Positions 34,294 to 46,469 of a DNA stretch of 64,000 bases are shown here, piece by piece. Position 1 is the first letter of the stretch, and each line of letters starts with the position of its first letter. The notes beneath the pieces are model-generated. The model was not told the origin of the DNA. It saw only the letters and a list, made by a program, of their open reading frames with translations, and ran no database searches. Position numbers and translations under genes: made by a program. Source of the DNA: Epiperipatus broadwayi (Eukaryota; Onychophora; Udeonychophora; Euonychophora; Peripatidae); the NCBI GenBank assembly GCA_028023455.1, contig JAQFVV010012396.1, forward strand, positions 10,208,085 through 10,272,084, given 5' to 3'.

Positions 34294-35307
34294 TTAATAA
34301 TATATACAACGAACTTTATGAAACGGAATGTTACACATATCTTCGTTATGAACTTGTCGATAATCCCACAAATAATGATCGATAACGATGGAATTAATTA
34401 GTAGAGATTGTTTTGTTATATTTAATTTTTCTTTTATATTTTGGAGAATTAATTCAATAGCCCAAATAGAACAACCTCTAATTTCTACTTCCTCTTCCTC
34501 ACCCGATTTAAATAAATAATTATCATTTAATTTTGCCAGGAGATCATCGGAATACCTTAAAACTTCGAAGTAGGCCAAACACTGCGGTATTCTATAATCA
34601 GCAAACATAGTTAAACTTTCAATATCAACAAAATTTCCATATTCTTTTCCTTCAAAACAAGCCCAAATATCGGCTATTAATATCTGACCTCGTTTGTAAA
34701 AAGATACTTTTTTATTTTTATATTCTGCCTCATCTCGGAAGGAAGAAAAATTATCGATTATTATTTCTAAAAGCTTTTGAGCTTCATGATTACAAGCATT
34801 TAGGCAGTTTATAAAAGATCCTTCGAACTTTTCAATTAAAATTTTGCCCGATTCATGCAATATGCGCAATCTATCATCCAACAAAGGCATTTCAAAAGAA
34901 GTATCAGATCGAAAAATGTACTTCAACTTATCTATTGAAAGATTACTATAATAATATGGATCACAAATAGGAATTTTTTCATCCAAAGCTCGATTGACGG
35001 CAGCACACATAGACCAGTAACCTGTATATTGCTTACCTTGATAACTAACTGCATAGTTTTCATTTTCTGATTCAAACCAGAATGAAAAATTTAAAGAGTC
35101 TGTTAAAAAAATCCAATCTATAGCAAATTTATCAGCAATTTTTGGTAAAAGATTTTGCTTTTTCCATCTCTGAATGTCTAATTTTTTATTTAATAGTTCA
35201 TTATACAAATAGTCGGAACATTTTTTAATCCCATTTTCTCTAATAAAAACGTGCTTACTATTTTGTGCTATGTACTGAGCTGATTGTAAGGGCTTTAAAA
35301 CTGACAT
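34294..35307 (-). CDS. QNG1: Queuosine 5'-phosphate N-glycosylase/hydrolase (DUF2419 family)
   Basis: A 337-residue intact ORF, the only clear host gene. The QNG1 family (human C9orf64) releases queuine base from queuosine 5'-phosphate, salvaging it for the wobble position of GUN-anticodon tRNAs by the TGT complex. Family blocks are present in order: TDSLNFSFW (69-77), GYWSMCAAVNRALDE (96-110), FRSD (132-135), FYKRGQILIADIW (203-215), MFADYRIPQ (234-242), EVEIRGCSIWAIE (273-285), DHYLWDY (310-316) and the C-terminal IPFHKVRCIYY. Asp237 of FADYR lies where the active-site Asp of characterised homologues is found (from memory). Length is close to the human protein's. No signal peptide or membrane segment, so probably cytosolic. 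The start was chosen because SAQYIAQNSKHV aligns with the family N-terminus. One uninterrupted exon, unlike vertebrate genes, so it is either naturally intronless or a retained retrocopy; the intact frame argues it is functional. Confidence 0.95.
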   Translation of the reverse strand: MSVLKPLQSAQYIAQNSKHVFIRENGIKKCSDYLYNELLNKKLDIQRWKKQNLLPKIADKFAIDWIFLTDSLNFSFWFESENENYAVSYQGKQYTGYWSMCAAVNRALDEKIPICDPYYYSNLSIDKLKYIFRSDTSFEMPLLDDRLRILHESGKILIEKFEGSFINCLNACNHEAQKLLEIIIDNFSSFRDEAEYKNKKVSFYKRGQILIADIWACFEGKEYGNFVDIESLTMFADYRIPQCLAYFEVLRYSDDLLAKLNDNYLFKSGEEEEVEIRGCSIWAIELILQNIKEKLNITKQSLLINSIVIDHYLWDYRQVHNEDMCNIPFHKVRCIYY

Positions 35308-35516
35308 AGCTCGAATGTTACGTTGTAATATCGTAAAGGCTTTCTAAAGGTAAACATTAAAAAGATTGCAAACTTCTAAAATTATTCAACCTGTGCAAGT
35401 AGTGACATCTTTAGTTGAAATTTATTTTAATTACAGATAAAGATAAACGACGTTTGAATGCATTTTAGGCAAAAATAAATTTTCTTATTAATTTACAAAT
35501 GTAATGCTTTTATTTA

Positions 35517-35723
35517 TTAATATAAGCTTTGCCAAAACCTTTTTCTTTTTAAATCTAAAACTAAACTCTCAACAAATATTAAAAAAACAAAATGGGTATG
35601 TACAAGACGGTTTTTTAAATAATATAATTGTTGACATACAATTTTGAGGGTTTCTTTTTTAGAAATTTTAAAATCAAAATATTGGTGCCTGTATAGTAAA
35701 TTATCCCCTATCGCGGCCCACAT
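35517..35723 (-). CDS. Small ORF upstream of QNG1, function unknown
   Basis: 68 codons on the QNG1 strand, ending 209 bp before its start codon. It begins MWAAIGDNLLYRHQYFDF, is rich in charged and aromatic residues, and ends in a basic LDLKRKRFWQSLY. One hydrophobic stretch (FVFLIFVESLVLDL) could be membrane-associated. I do not recognise the family. An AATAAA signal starts directly after the TAA stop, so a very compact transcript is possible, although such hexamers are common in DNA this A/T-rich. It may be a small conserved gene, a last exon of an upstream gene, or spurious. Confidence 0.3.
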   Translation of the reverse strand: MWAAIGDNLLYRHQYFDFKISKKETLKIVCQQLYYLKNRLVHTHFVFLIFVESLVLDLKRKRFWQSLY

Positions 35724-35974
35724 GGCAATTTGTTTAATATCTAATAATAAGAAAAATACGATACTACGGTGAAAATGGAGACTTGAAAATATTATGAATA
35801 GTTTGGAATAATAAGCTAATAATTGGACAGATTAGATCTGACTCTGCATCCCAAATAAGCAGCTTATAATTATTCTGTATTAGTCTAAACAAATAAATGC
35901 TAGATCATTCTGAAAAAATGCTCCTCATAAGATAGCCAGTTGTCAATACCGATTTGACACAACATTATACTAAT
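35724..35974. other. AT-rich spacer
   Basis: No feature seen. It separates the small ORF from the family P element at 35989. Confidence 0.4.
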
Positions 35975-36938
35975 AATTCTAGAATTTAACTATCAATCAC
36001 ATGATCACCATTCTTTATGCTTTGCACAAGCTGTTTTTCACAGGCAAAACTCTCCATACTGTAGTGCCACTCAGTGCAAGCCAGAGTAATCAATGGATGC
36101 CGAGGGGTTTGTGCTTAAAATTCCTATCTAGTGACTATTCATCCAATATTCCTAGTCTAGTTTCTAGCTTATGACTTTCATCAGTGAGGAGCCTTGTATC
36201 TGAGAACATTGCACATAGATCTTAGGATCTAATGCAACCATCCAGCAGCTATTATTTACTTTTTAATCTAACTGTAAAGCTTTGAGTCCAAAATGAAAAC
36301 ACAACAATATTTTCAAGCTAAGCTCATTAGCTTATATAGTTGTATAGATCTGAATTCAGTTCAGCATCCATACTTTTTTGTGTCTTTGGTTCTTTAATAA
36401 CCACAGTCACTCACCACAATCCTATTAGGCAGGATTGGTATTAAGCCATCAAACATCACATCATCACCACTAATGTATAGAGAGTTTTGCCTCTGTGAAC
36501 AACAGCTTGTGTACACATGAAAGAATGGATAATCAATTCTTCCCAATAGAATTATGGCGACTGTGGTTATTAAAGAACCAAAGACACCAAAAAGTATGGA
36601 TGCTGAACTGAGTTCAGATCTATACAACTATACAAGCTAATGAGCTTATATTGAAAACATTATGTTTTTCATTTTGGACTTAAAACTTCATAGTTAGATT
36701 TTTAAAAAAAGTAAAAGATGGTTGCTGGAGGATTGCATTAAGATCTAACTGCAGTGCTCTCAGATCCAAGACTCCTCATTAAAACCACAAGCTTGAAACT
36801 GGTCTGGGGATATTGGATGAGTAGGCACTAGATAGGGATTTTATGCATAATCCTTCATGCATCCATTGATTATTCTGGCTTGCACTGAGTGGGACTACTG
36901 TATGGAGAGTTTTGCCTATGTGAAAATTTTAGAATTTA
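35975..36938 (-). mobile_element. Family P palindromic element, copy C (longest palindrome)
   Basis: Element 35989-36924 (936 bp). The left arm (about 35989-36412) and right arm (about 36547-36924) are long imperfect inverted repeats. They extend through AACCACAGTC (36398-36407) and its complement GACTGTGGTT (36554-36563) around a core of about 140 bp. The flanks are AATTCTAGAATTTA (35975-35988) and AATTTTAGAATTTA (36925-36938), with one mismatch. The extra terminal block (ATCACATGATCACCATTC) is on the left, so the copy is reversed relative to copy A. The core holds a second internal pair of terminal-like sequences (CATCAAACATCACATCATC and GTATAGAGAGTTTTGCC), as if a smaller element were nested there. 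No ORF of coding character. Confidence 0.85.
36140..36204 (-). ncRNA. Hammerhead-like motif in left arm of copy C
   Basis: Minus-strand read: CCTCA, intact CTGATGA, AAGTCATAAGCTA, GAAACTAGAC, TAGG, then TTGGAT. Stem II is weaker (AGT/GCT) and the cleavage-site region reads AGAC. The corresponding right-arm copy (36765-36826) has lost the CTGATGA core by deletion. Confidence 0.3.
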
Positions 36939-37755
36939 TTACGAACAAAATTCATGCCATATTTTTCAAAATGTAAATCACATATTAATATCAATATTTT
37001 CTTATTTGAATTTCCATTGAATGTTACTAAATATCTTTAATAACACTTTCATATTTTGGGAAGTGGGGCATTAGATATAGTGGAATCACTGATCAATATT
37101 TTTTAATATACGATTGTGTATAATTCAAGTTATGCAATACTGATATAAATAAATTGTAGTGAATAGTCAAAAATGATATGATAATTTGACATCATATGTT
37201 TTTTGACATGTGGACATTTGAGCTGTTGAATATGCAGCATAAATTTGTTATTTCTGTAAAAGAAGTTATATAAGTAAATTGAACTCAGTTGGAACTCAGA
37301 ATATTTTTTTTTATTCTTTCTGATTCTGAATTTTATTTCATCTCAATTAAAATAATTTGTCTAATTTATGTTTAAATATTTATTATTTAAAAATGTATGC
37401 TGAGATACATTATTAATTTTTCAAGATTGTGTTGTGATGCTGTGATTAATCTTTCATTATTCATACATTAGCTTAAGAACATAACTTAATTTTCATTACA
37501 TATTTATTATTAAATAATGGAGTAATAAAGATAATGGCAAACTTACAAAAATCAAACATGAAATACATAATATTGTGTAAAATCTTTAAAGTATGCTTTT
37601 ATACAAACACATACAAAAACAAGACTATGAATCTTTATTTCTGGATTATTTAAGAAAGATTAATCCATGTAGCCTAAATATTGACTTGTATTATTTTTTA
37701 AAAGCTTTGTAACAAATTTAAACAATAACCCATATTGGTAAACATTTTGCATATT
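36939..37755. other. AT-rich non-coding stretch
   Basis: No supported gene or recognisable repeat. Confidence 0.4.
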
Positions 37756-37764
37756 CTTCACAAC

Positions 37765-38140
37765 AAAAGAATGATGGTTTGTAGCCTCCTACGATATCTC
37801 ACTTTTAATTGCTAGAACGAGAAAAACACATATGATTATTAGATTTAATTTTATCTGGATTTTGTAAAGACATCACCATACAATATAATAAAATCAATTC
37901 TACTTAATATTGTTCAAAGGCAAATTGATAAAATAGCAAAAGCTTTATGTGATTTTTTACAATCAACAGAATTTGCATATTTGCTAGATGAATCAATTTT
38001 GCAAGTAATGAATCATTGTTTCTTGCATATATACAATTTGGGAAAAAAATAATGAAAAATTATTATTTACAAAATATTTGAAAATAGATACTAAAGCTGA
38101 ATATTTCATGTTATCAAACAATTTTTTAAAACAAAAAGAA
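37765..38140 (+). pseudogene. hAT transposase relic (ZBED5/SCAND3-like)
   Basis: Plus-strand pieces read LLRYLTFNC, then FVKTSPYNIIKSILLN, IVQRQIDKIAKALCDFLQ, STEFAYLLDESILQ, and KIDTKAEYFMLSNNFLKQKEE. These match the run of blocks in ZBED5/SCAND3-type hAT transposases (YEI..LIAK...PHTIGE, VQRRIDEMA...LC..L..TEF.LQLDESTL, ..DTK.E.IF..L..FFKEK). The first catalytic Asp lies in LLDESIL. Stops interrupt the frame, and nothing convincing follows after about 38140. Confidence 0.65.
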
Positions 38141-38790
38141 GAGGCAGTTCATGAACCTTGAGATCAAAAGTCCACTGTTAATACTGGACTAAAACACTTG
38201 GGACATTGTTAAAATATTTCTGTCTATAATTTTCCTCTGAAGCAGCAATCACATGGCTCAATTGGCATAATTTCATTATCTCTTACACTTTTAGAGAGAT
38301 TATCAGCTTTGGGTGAAGTGGAAAGTTTAGAAAAATAGATTTGAATTTGTAAAATTCTATTACCTTTTTGTCTGGATTTTTAAGTAGTCATATTTTTTCT
38401 TCCTTTCTATTCCAGTGCAAATAGAAGTATCATTTATCTCAAAAATTATCAAAATTGATTTTTTCCTACACAAGTTTTGAAATCCAATACTCAATCCCAT
38501 ATTGGTTTTGATGTTCATAATATTTTCAAATAAAAACTTGAATTATTTAATATTGAAATAATTTTAAATATTTTTCAAATAAACATTTAATAGAAAAAAA
38601 TGAATCAAACACAGCATAAATATAACAGAAACATTTATAATATGAATTATCAATTCCATGAGTCACAGAAATTTTTGTCTTATAATTACATATTTCAAAT
38701 GGAAGAATATTTATATATTTAATTTAACATTATAATATAATAATACAAATAAGTAGTAATATATAACTTTGTGTAGAAATATTTTCAATT
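38141..38790. other. AT-rich non-coding stretch
   Basis: No supported gene. It may include decayed hAT sequence. Confidence 0.35.
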
Positions 38791-38865
38791 ACTTAGGTCA
38801 GGAATCTGCAACCTTTTTAATATAAAGAGTCATTTTTTTAAATACCTGGCCAAAAAATCAAAAGG
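38791..38865 (+). repeat. hAT-like left terminus
   Basis: CAGGAATCTGCAACC followed by TTTTTAATATAAAGAGTC is close to the hAT terminal consensus CAGGGGTC.GCAACCTTTTT...AAAGAGCCA. The 8 bp before it (ACTTAGGT) would be one half of a target duplication, but no partner was located. The body probably extends rightward, but nothing coding was recognised. Confidence 0.55.
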
Positions 38866-40560
38866 GTTTCAAGTAGGAAGTGAAAAGTATGTTTTTTGAA
38901 TGGTTATAGTTGTATTTGAACATTTATTATAGAACATAACAAAATAAGTGAATATGTAACAAAAATTTAAAAAGGAACAAAAAATTTACTTTTGTCATTT
39001 TCGAGGTTCTAATGCTGCATAACGTTAATCTAATGTTAGAGAGTAATTTAATTTTCAGTTTCAAACAACTTTTCAAGTTTACATTGTTAAGTTGGCTTTT
39101 TAATTCTTTTAAAATTTATATTGTAGAAGATTTGCTCACAAAAATAAGCCTATCTAAAAAATGTGAAAATTCGAATGTATCAATTGGATAGTTCCATCCA
39201 TTGATGATTTATAATCAAATTTGGCTTTTTACCCCTATGATTTTAGAATCAAAAATTTAAAACATTACAAATCATTGTTTTTTCAAACCTTTAGTTGCAA
39301 TTCAAACTGAGTTCACTAAAGGAATGGAGAAAATGTTATGTCATTAGTATTTGTTTTTAATGGATTTGTTAAAAAGATAAAAGTAAATTTTCTGGCTTTA
39401 AAATCATTAAAGTGATGTTTGAAACATTCTTACATCTCTTTGTAATCATTACAAAGAATTTTAATATCACCAAGAATACTTTTGCAATAATTTTATAAGG
39501 TTTCAAAATTAATTACTATTTTCAATATTCTTCGTAAACAGTTAAGTTTTTGTTGTTTAATTAATTGTGATATCGAATAATCAACTGATGCTCATTTAAT
39601 TTTTGCCAATAGTAAAAATATGTTCAGAAACATATTGTACCGGTCAAAATATGTTGATCCATCTAACATAAGCTGGAACTCAATGAAACGTACTTCAAAC
39701 CCAGTCAAGCTTGAGATTTAAATCAGGGGCCAACCTAGATTCGAACCCATTCCACAAGCCCCAGATCGAACACCTAATGAATAACATAATAGTGATGGCA
39801 CATGAGAATTAATTCTTAAGTCCGGCCCACTAGAAGATCGGAAGAGACAATGAGACATATTTAACGAGAACGCACATATATGTTGGAATGTATGGAAGCG
39901 GAGAGAAGATAATTTGAACTACACAAGGCTTGAGTAATAATAAAACATTTAATGAACAGTAAATTACTTATATATTTATTTGAACGCTCTTATAAATAAT
40001 TTACATATTATATGTCAATAAATATATTTGGTGGGTTAGATTAAGGTGCCAATCATTTGATCACAAAACAAACTTACACATTTTTAAATTAATACTTTAG
40101 CGATGGCTCTGAAAGATGATGATGAGCATAAAAATTTATGAAGTGTTCTAAGAATCATTATACATGTTATACAACCTATTTTCACACTGTTTGGTCGTGA
40201 AAATCATAGTATACATTTTAAAAATGTTTTAATCATGGAGGACAACATTAGTAAGCATTTAGAAAAATAATATACATTTAAATCAAGTATCTTTAATTAG
40301 CGAACATAATAATTTTAACTATTCTTTAAATTCAAACTTTAAAAAGACAAGAACGCTTTGTTTTCTAAAAATATGTATATTCTTAAATGAATGGGATGAA
40401 TTACGATGGTGGGATTTTACAAAAAATAAAAAAAAAACAATATTATTAATTAAATTTATCATGATTATTGGAAAGACATATATATATAAGGAAAGTGCAA
40501 GTTTATGATTACAGTATCAAAATGAGGTCATTAAATAAATAAATTAATACTACTGGAAAA
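38866..40560. other. AT-rich non-coding stretch with a GC-richer patch
   Basis: The patch at about 39640-39860 contains a B-box-like GATTCGAACCC and GTCCGGCCCACTAG. It resembles an old short element but matches nothing else here. No gene. Confidence 0.35.
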
Positions 40561-41900
40561 GCAGCGGGGCTAATATAAAGGCAGAAGATTCGAAGTGATG
40601 TTGTGCTTCCAAATGAAGAAAACGAAATGGTTAAGAATCTCTTTTCTGGGGTACTGCTTAGAGAAATGTAATTAGACGGTGTGATCCCCAGAGTTCTCTA
40701 GGCAACCAACGTGAGAGGCCTATTATACAAAAATGATCCCCAGAAGGTTAACTACCCACAGGATAGGGCGTGAAAAAAGTCTATGGGTCCAACTTTATCA
40801 CAACCCTCCAAGTTAGAAGCACGTAATATTTAATAAACAAAGCCTTATATCAGCAATGCAACATAATACTGTCTTTAATGACATGAAATGGAAATCACTA
40901 TTTTAAACACATGAACCTCATTGGAATGCTATAATTTAGGCAATTAACACTATGGTATGTAATTTATATGGGAATGATTTAATTCATACTAAATAGGTTT
41001 TAAAAATTACCCCCCTTTCCTTCCTTGTTATTTAACAGACTGAAATCCTACCCTCACAAATTTTGTAACTTGAGAATAATCAAGGCTTTGAAATATTAAG
41101 AGTATAGCTTTTAATACAGATGATATAAAAAACAATAATAAGAAAAAAAAAACACCTTTTTAGAATGAAATGCGTGACATAAAATAAATATTTGATAGCG
41201 TTAATTTTTCGGGAATAATAAAATTATACATAAAGAATAATTGCTTTTAAAGACATTTTTAAGAAAATCATGTAATTGGGTTAATCTGAGAAACAATCTG
41301 GTGAGCATCTTAATTCAGAAAGTATGTAAATCTAATTCAAAAGGGAAGAGAGGTTTTATTAACCTCAACTTAGGGAGGTCTAAGTAGATAGAGACAAATA
41401 ACTTTATATATTAGGCTCACAAGATTGTTTGGATTGGCAACTTAAAAATAATAAAATACAACAGTTTAAAATGAAGAAAGGAACCGCACCAAGATTAAAG
41501 AAATAAGAGCAAACTTTACATATAAAAGAAAGATTAGGAGTATGAAAGCAAATAAAGTTAATAATTAATAAAAAACATTTAATTTAACAATTTAAAAATG
41601 AAATCCAGAGAGCTGAGGTTGAGATTAATTTAGAAGGAATAAGAGGTAATGTTCATAGGCGGTTCTTAGGTTAATTACCTTGCTATATTAAAGAGTCCAT
41701 TTTAACAGTTCGGTTCCAGCATGGCAAAATTAATAGGATTGAAATCATTTGAATAGCAAGCTTCCATTAGGCATTCATCCATCTTAGATCATATTTTGGG
41801 GCATCAGTGAGATGACTATTTGAGGTGAGATTGACCAGTAAAGGCAAGGAAGGTGATTAGTTTTCTACTCGTCCACATTTTTGAAAAACAACAACAACAA
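40561..41900. other. Compositionally distinct non-coding stretch
   Basis: Patches at 40560-40830 and 41640-41880 are GC-richer than their flanks (for example GTGATCCCCAGAG, which recurs as ATGATCCCCAGAAG 59 bp on). No ORF or recognised repeat. I considered organelle or rRNA origin but saw no diagnostic motif. Confidence 0.3.
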
Positions 41901-44900
41901 AATAGCATGGAGTCCTTTGGCAACAGCTTTTCTACCAACTAATTTTCTCCTAGGTAGTCAAAAATCAGCCCATTATATACAGCTCTCAGGTATGTGAGGA
42001 ATGCTTTTAGTATTCCTTTTTTTTAATATCATTTCCTTCACCTATTGTTTTGGATATGCAACCATTAGATAATTTGTCCAAAAATATAGTCAAATCTATT
42101 TCCAGAGTAGAAATAAATTTGCTAAAAAATGTTAATGGCAAAAGTATAACTTCTTAATTGGATTTCCCTTTTTACTTTTAGTCCATTTTAATTAAGCATT
42201 CTTTTCCAAAATTAGATAATGTAGAATTTCCACCCTTTTAGTTATTTTTGGACAATTAACAGTTGCATACTCCATCTTGGATTTTAAAAGAAAAATATAG
42301 TTTTTAACAAATTTAAACAAAAATTATTTTTTACAAACTTAAAAGCAATATTGGTAAAATTAATATAGTGTTAGCAATTGTTCCAGTTATATATATATAT
42401 ATATATATTTGAGCTGCACCTAATATATTTTGATTTTAATAAAAGAATTAATAATAAATAGTAAAACATATTAAGAGCTACATTTTATAATCTTTTAGGT
42501 GCACATCTCAAACACACATATAAAGTAAATATACATTAATATGGGAGTGGGAGGGAGCATAAGGTTTAAACATGGGTTAGTAATTTGGTGAGTATGAAGG
42601 ACTATGAAGCTTAACTGCTTCAATATGCATGCTAAAATTAATCAAAGCCATGATATAGGCCCATATTGTTCAACCCAGTGATAATGATCTACCTGTTGGT
42701 AGTAGTATTACTTTTACTCTATCTCCTATTAATTTATTTTAATAATTTAATTACATCTTTAAAATTTTTTATGTATTTCAATCAGAGTGAAATCCAGTTG
42801 AGATAATTTCACACTGACAATGTTACATATGTTTATATGCTGTGTAGATAGGTGTGTGTGCGCTTTTTTTCTTAATCAATATATATAATTTTTGCATGCA
42901 TTACTGACCATGAGTGCTTGTTATTTGTTCAATTCTGCCAAGCGCTCAAAGCTTAGCAATTTGCATTTATAATTGCAAAATAAAAATAATAAGTTGAATA
43001 TCAATTTTTCTATGATAATTCCAAATATTGAAATTTAATTTAAATGATCATTTAATATATACATTTTTCAAATAAACTAATTTTTTAAAAGAAAAATCTC
43101 GAAGTGGATAATTGCAGCATGATAGAATTTATTGGTTTAATTGAGAAAATCGATTGTGAAATGAATTTAAGATTAGAAATATTTTAATGAAAATTACTTT
43201 ATTATTAGTCAATAAGCTATTTCTAAGTAATAAATTACCACAAATATTTTAACCCGAATTTCACATTTATTTGATATACATCAAGATAATTACATTTAAT
43301 CAGTTTGAAATATATAACCAGAAGCATTTGGAAGTGAGAAATGCTTAAAAATGTTTTCTTTTTGCTGTGGTTTGACATATTTGTCAGCATCTGCAAAGAT
43401 TATAGTACATTCTATTTTGTCAGTTTAACCAAGTTTTCAATAAAGTAGATGATAAAGCAGTTTAAGCAGTCAAGAGATATTCAATATTTCTGTGAATAGA
43501 TGAATAATTGTAACTTTGCAGTGCATTGTGATAGCCCACATGCACCCAATGTTTTGTGCTGTGATAGAGAAAGCTGAATTATTAAAAAAAGCCATCCAAA
43601 ATTGATATAAGTAAATCCCAAAGTGATAACATTCAAAATGACCTGGAATAAGTCAACAGCAACTCACTTCTGGGAAGTTGCAATATACTGCAAAACAAAC
43701 CAATCAGAACCATAAATAGCAATTAACAAATATAGCAATCAACTTTGTTATATAAATACTAAGTAATTCTACAGTCTCATCTTAATGAGATTACTTAACA
43801 AATCTATTATCAGTTCAGTGCCTTCTAAAAGGATTAAAGGTATTTATTGATAGAAAAATAGATCACATAATTTTGAAAATAGCAGCAATTAGACTTCTAA
43901 TCCAATGCTTGTTTAACTTATTAATGAGTGTTCTAGTAAGATGTAGAGTTTTATTTAGACTGTGATACAATAAAAAATTGGTTGTTAAATGAGGATTTAG
44001 TTATTTTTAGCTTGAGAGTAATAGCAAGAAAAAAAGATCTCAAAATCAGCAAGCCTGGTGAACAATACTTTCTTTAGGATCTGGAAAAAAGATTGAGAAA
44101 TCTTAAATTGGCTATATAAAGACTTATTTTTGAAAGAACTATTAATAGCAATTTGGTGATGATCTAATGCTTGCTTGCTCCTTCCTTCGATCATGTCTAA
44201 TGCATTTCACCTATGCTTAAATTATCTAATGAATTGTGATTTAGAGTAATCACTCAGATTCAGATTATTGTAAAAATATTAAGACTGATCTATAGCTCTT
44301 TATCATTCATTCAATGTTTATGTAGATATTGATTGTGTAAATATATTAGGTCAATAATTTTTATTATGTTTGTACATTTATTTTTAAAATCTCAAATTAA
44401 AATGAAAAATTATTTGGGGTATTAAAACATATTTCTTATATTATATGTGATATTGTTTACAGTCTAATCTGTGTTCTATTTATTAGATTCTATATTATGT
44501 GCCCAGACTAAACCTGATTGGAGTATTTTATATGTAAAAATTGTATTGTCTCCTTTATATTATTATTAGAGTTCCTCAGTATCCCAAGATTCTATTGCTC
44601 TATAGAAATTTATTTTTTAATATACACTGGAAATTTTTGCCTAATTATTAAATTCTTTTTTTGGAAGCTTTCTAAAGATTAGAGAATTCTTTTTTATTTT
44701 CAGGGGATATGGGTAAAGGGATATAACAACAGTTTTTTTTAATAATCTTGTGATAGTAAAATACATTCAATCTTTTTTTTCTGTATCTCTTACAACAATT
44801 TTTTACATTAAATTTTTAGTGATATTTGGACAGATTTTGATCTTTCATTGCACACATGGCAATTAAGATTAACATCTACTAATAATATACTCTGAAAAAT

Positions 44901-45192
44901 TCATCTTAACTTTTATAATTAAATGGCTGTCACTTATAGATTATGAAGGTTTAATCTCGTTGCTTGAAGTTTTTTTAAAAACATAAAAGTTCAGAATCTT
45001 CATTAATCTTTTAGTTCACAGATTATTTCCTATTAAAGACTATTTAACTGAACATTAAAACTTAACTATTCCCATTTCTCAGTTGTATGGCAGAGATAGT
45101 TTTTCAAGATGATTGCTGTTTTAAAGAGTTAAAGCACTGTTTTCAACAAATATATCATTTTTACTTTTAAAGTACTGAAAACCCCCAGCTAG

Positions 45193-45223
<31 letters not shown>

Positions 45224-45880
45224 CTGTCAGTTGACAGCTACATGTAGCATTCTGGGAATTTTCAGTATTTACACATTATTGCATCTATTTCAGGCTATCA
45301 AAAAGTTATATTTACAATCTTACTTTTATAAAGGGATTGAAAATTTTTAGCATTCTTAATATTGTAGTTCAACTTTACATACTGAAGACTAATGGCTTAT
45401 CAGACCTTTGTTTTTGATGATAAGAAGTAACAAAAAGTTGAACTATATGGTTTAGCATTCCAGAATTGAGTAATACACAAATAATTCAGTTTGGTAATAG
45501 AAATATTCAATATGCCACTGAGGTGCTTGAACATTACATGACCATTCAAGCATTTACTACGCATTTACAAAAATTTGTGTGAATTTCTTAATAATTGTAT
45601 CAAATGCTTACTATATACATCATATAAGTGAATTTATCATTGTAATATGTATACTAGTTGTTGAATGTAATAAAAAAAAATTTCCTTTAACAAAACACAA
45701 ATTATGCCAACTTTTAACATCTGCATTAAAATTTTATTATTCTACAGAGCTATCTATCTAATATAGATGCTAAATGTAACTGGGAAAGTCATGCAATCTG
45801 ATATTATCTTTTTACCAAGGATCGAAGATGCCTATAATTAGTATGTAACCTATCATTAAAATATGATTGATAATATAAGA
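41901..45880. other. AT-rich non-coding stretch
   Basis: No supported gene or recognised element. (TA)n tracts lie at 42390-42409 and 45194-45220. The minus-strand ORF at 43997-44194 has no recognisable feature. Confidence 0.4.
45194..45220. repeat. (TA)n microsatellite
   Basis: An uninterrupted TA dinucleotide tract. Confidence 0.95.
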
Positions 45881-45929
45881 TCATACTTTTATGGATTCAG
45901 AAGTGGATATAAAAGAAGTAGTTGTTTGG

Positions 45930-46022
45930 TGTGTATGAGCAATCTAATGTTCCTTACTAACAGAAACCAATAATTAGAAACTAATCTAGAAATTGGATTT
46001 GCACTCTCATCTAGGGTTTAAT
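45930..46022 (+). repeat. Strongly decayed family P arm
   Basis: The order GCAATCTAATG, CCTTACTAACAGAAACC, TAGAAACTAATCTAG, TTGGATT, GCACTC and TCTAGGGTTT parallels the right arm of copy A (TTGCATTAGATCC ... TAGAAACTAGTCTGG ... TTGGATGAG ... GCACTAGATAGGG). Divergence is high, so this would be an ancient copy. No ends are identifiable. Confidence 0.35.
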
Positions 46023-46469
46023 AATTACTAATACTAACAATAAATGATTGTTAGAGTGAAGAATATGGGTTTCTGGTTTAAAACTTTTATTCACTTGAAT
46101 TTACCTTAAGTTTTCCATTCATAATTATTTTGAAACATTATCTTTGTCATTAAAATCTGTAATTTATAACTAATTAGTGATGAAATCTAAGTGACAAAAT
46201 AGCTAAATTTTTTATCATATTAAGTGTAAAGAATAAGATCTGTATTGCTTACAGTGTGGAACTTCGTTTTAAGTAGTATCTCTGCTTTTATTTTTGCTGC
46301 ATTTGATTCTTGTTCTAGAAATCTTTTTTTTTTTTTTTACATATAATCTCAGATTGTTCATTTATGGCTATACAAATATGCTTGCTCATAAGTAGCTTTA
46401 TGAATTCACTACTATAAATTGTAGATCCAGCCTTTACTAAAACGCTATTGTGTTTCATTGTTTCACTTT

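Noticed and set aside
36394-36627. 77-codon minus-strand ORF
   Set aside because: Lies across the core and arms of a family P palindrome; no coding signal.
40590-40830. Mitochondrial or nuclear rRNA fragment
   Set aside because: Slightly GC-rich with short conserved-looking words, but no diagnostic rRNA helix or motif could be matched.
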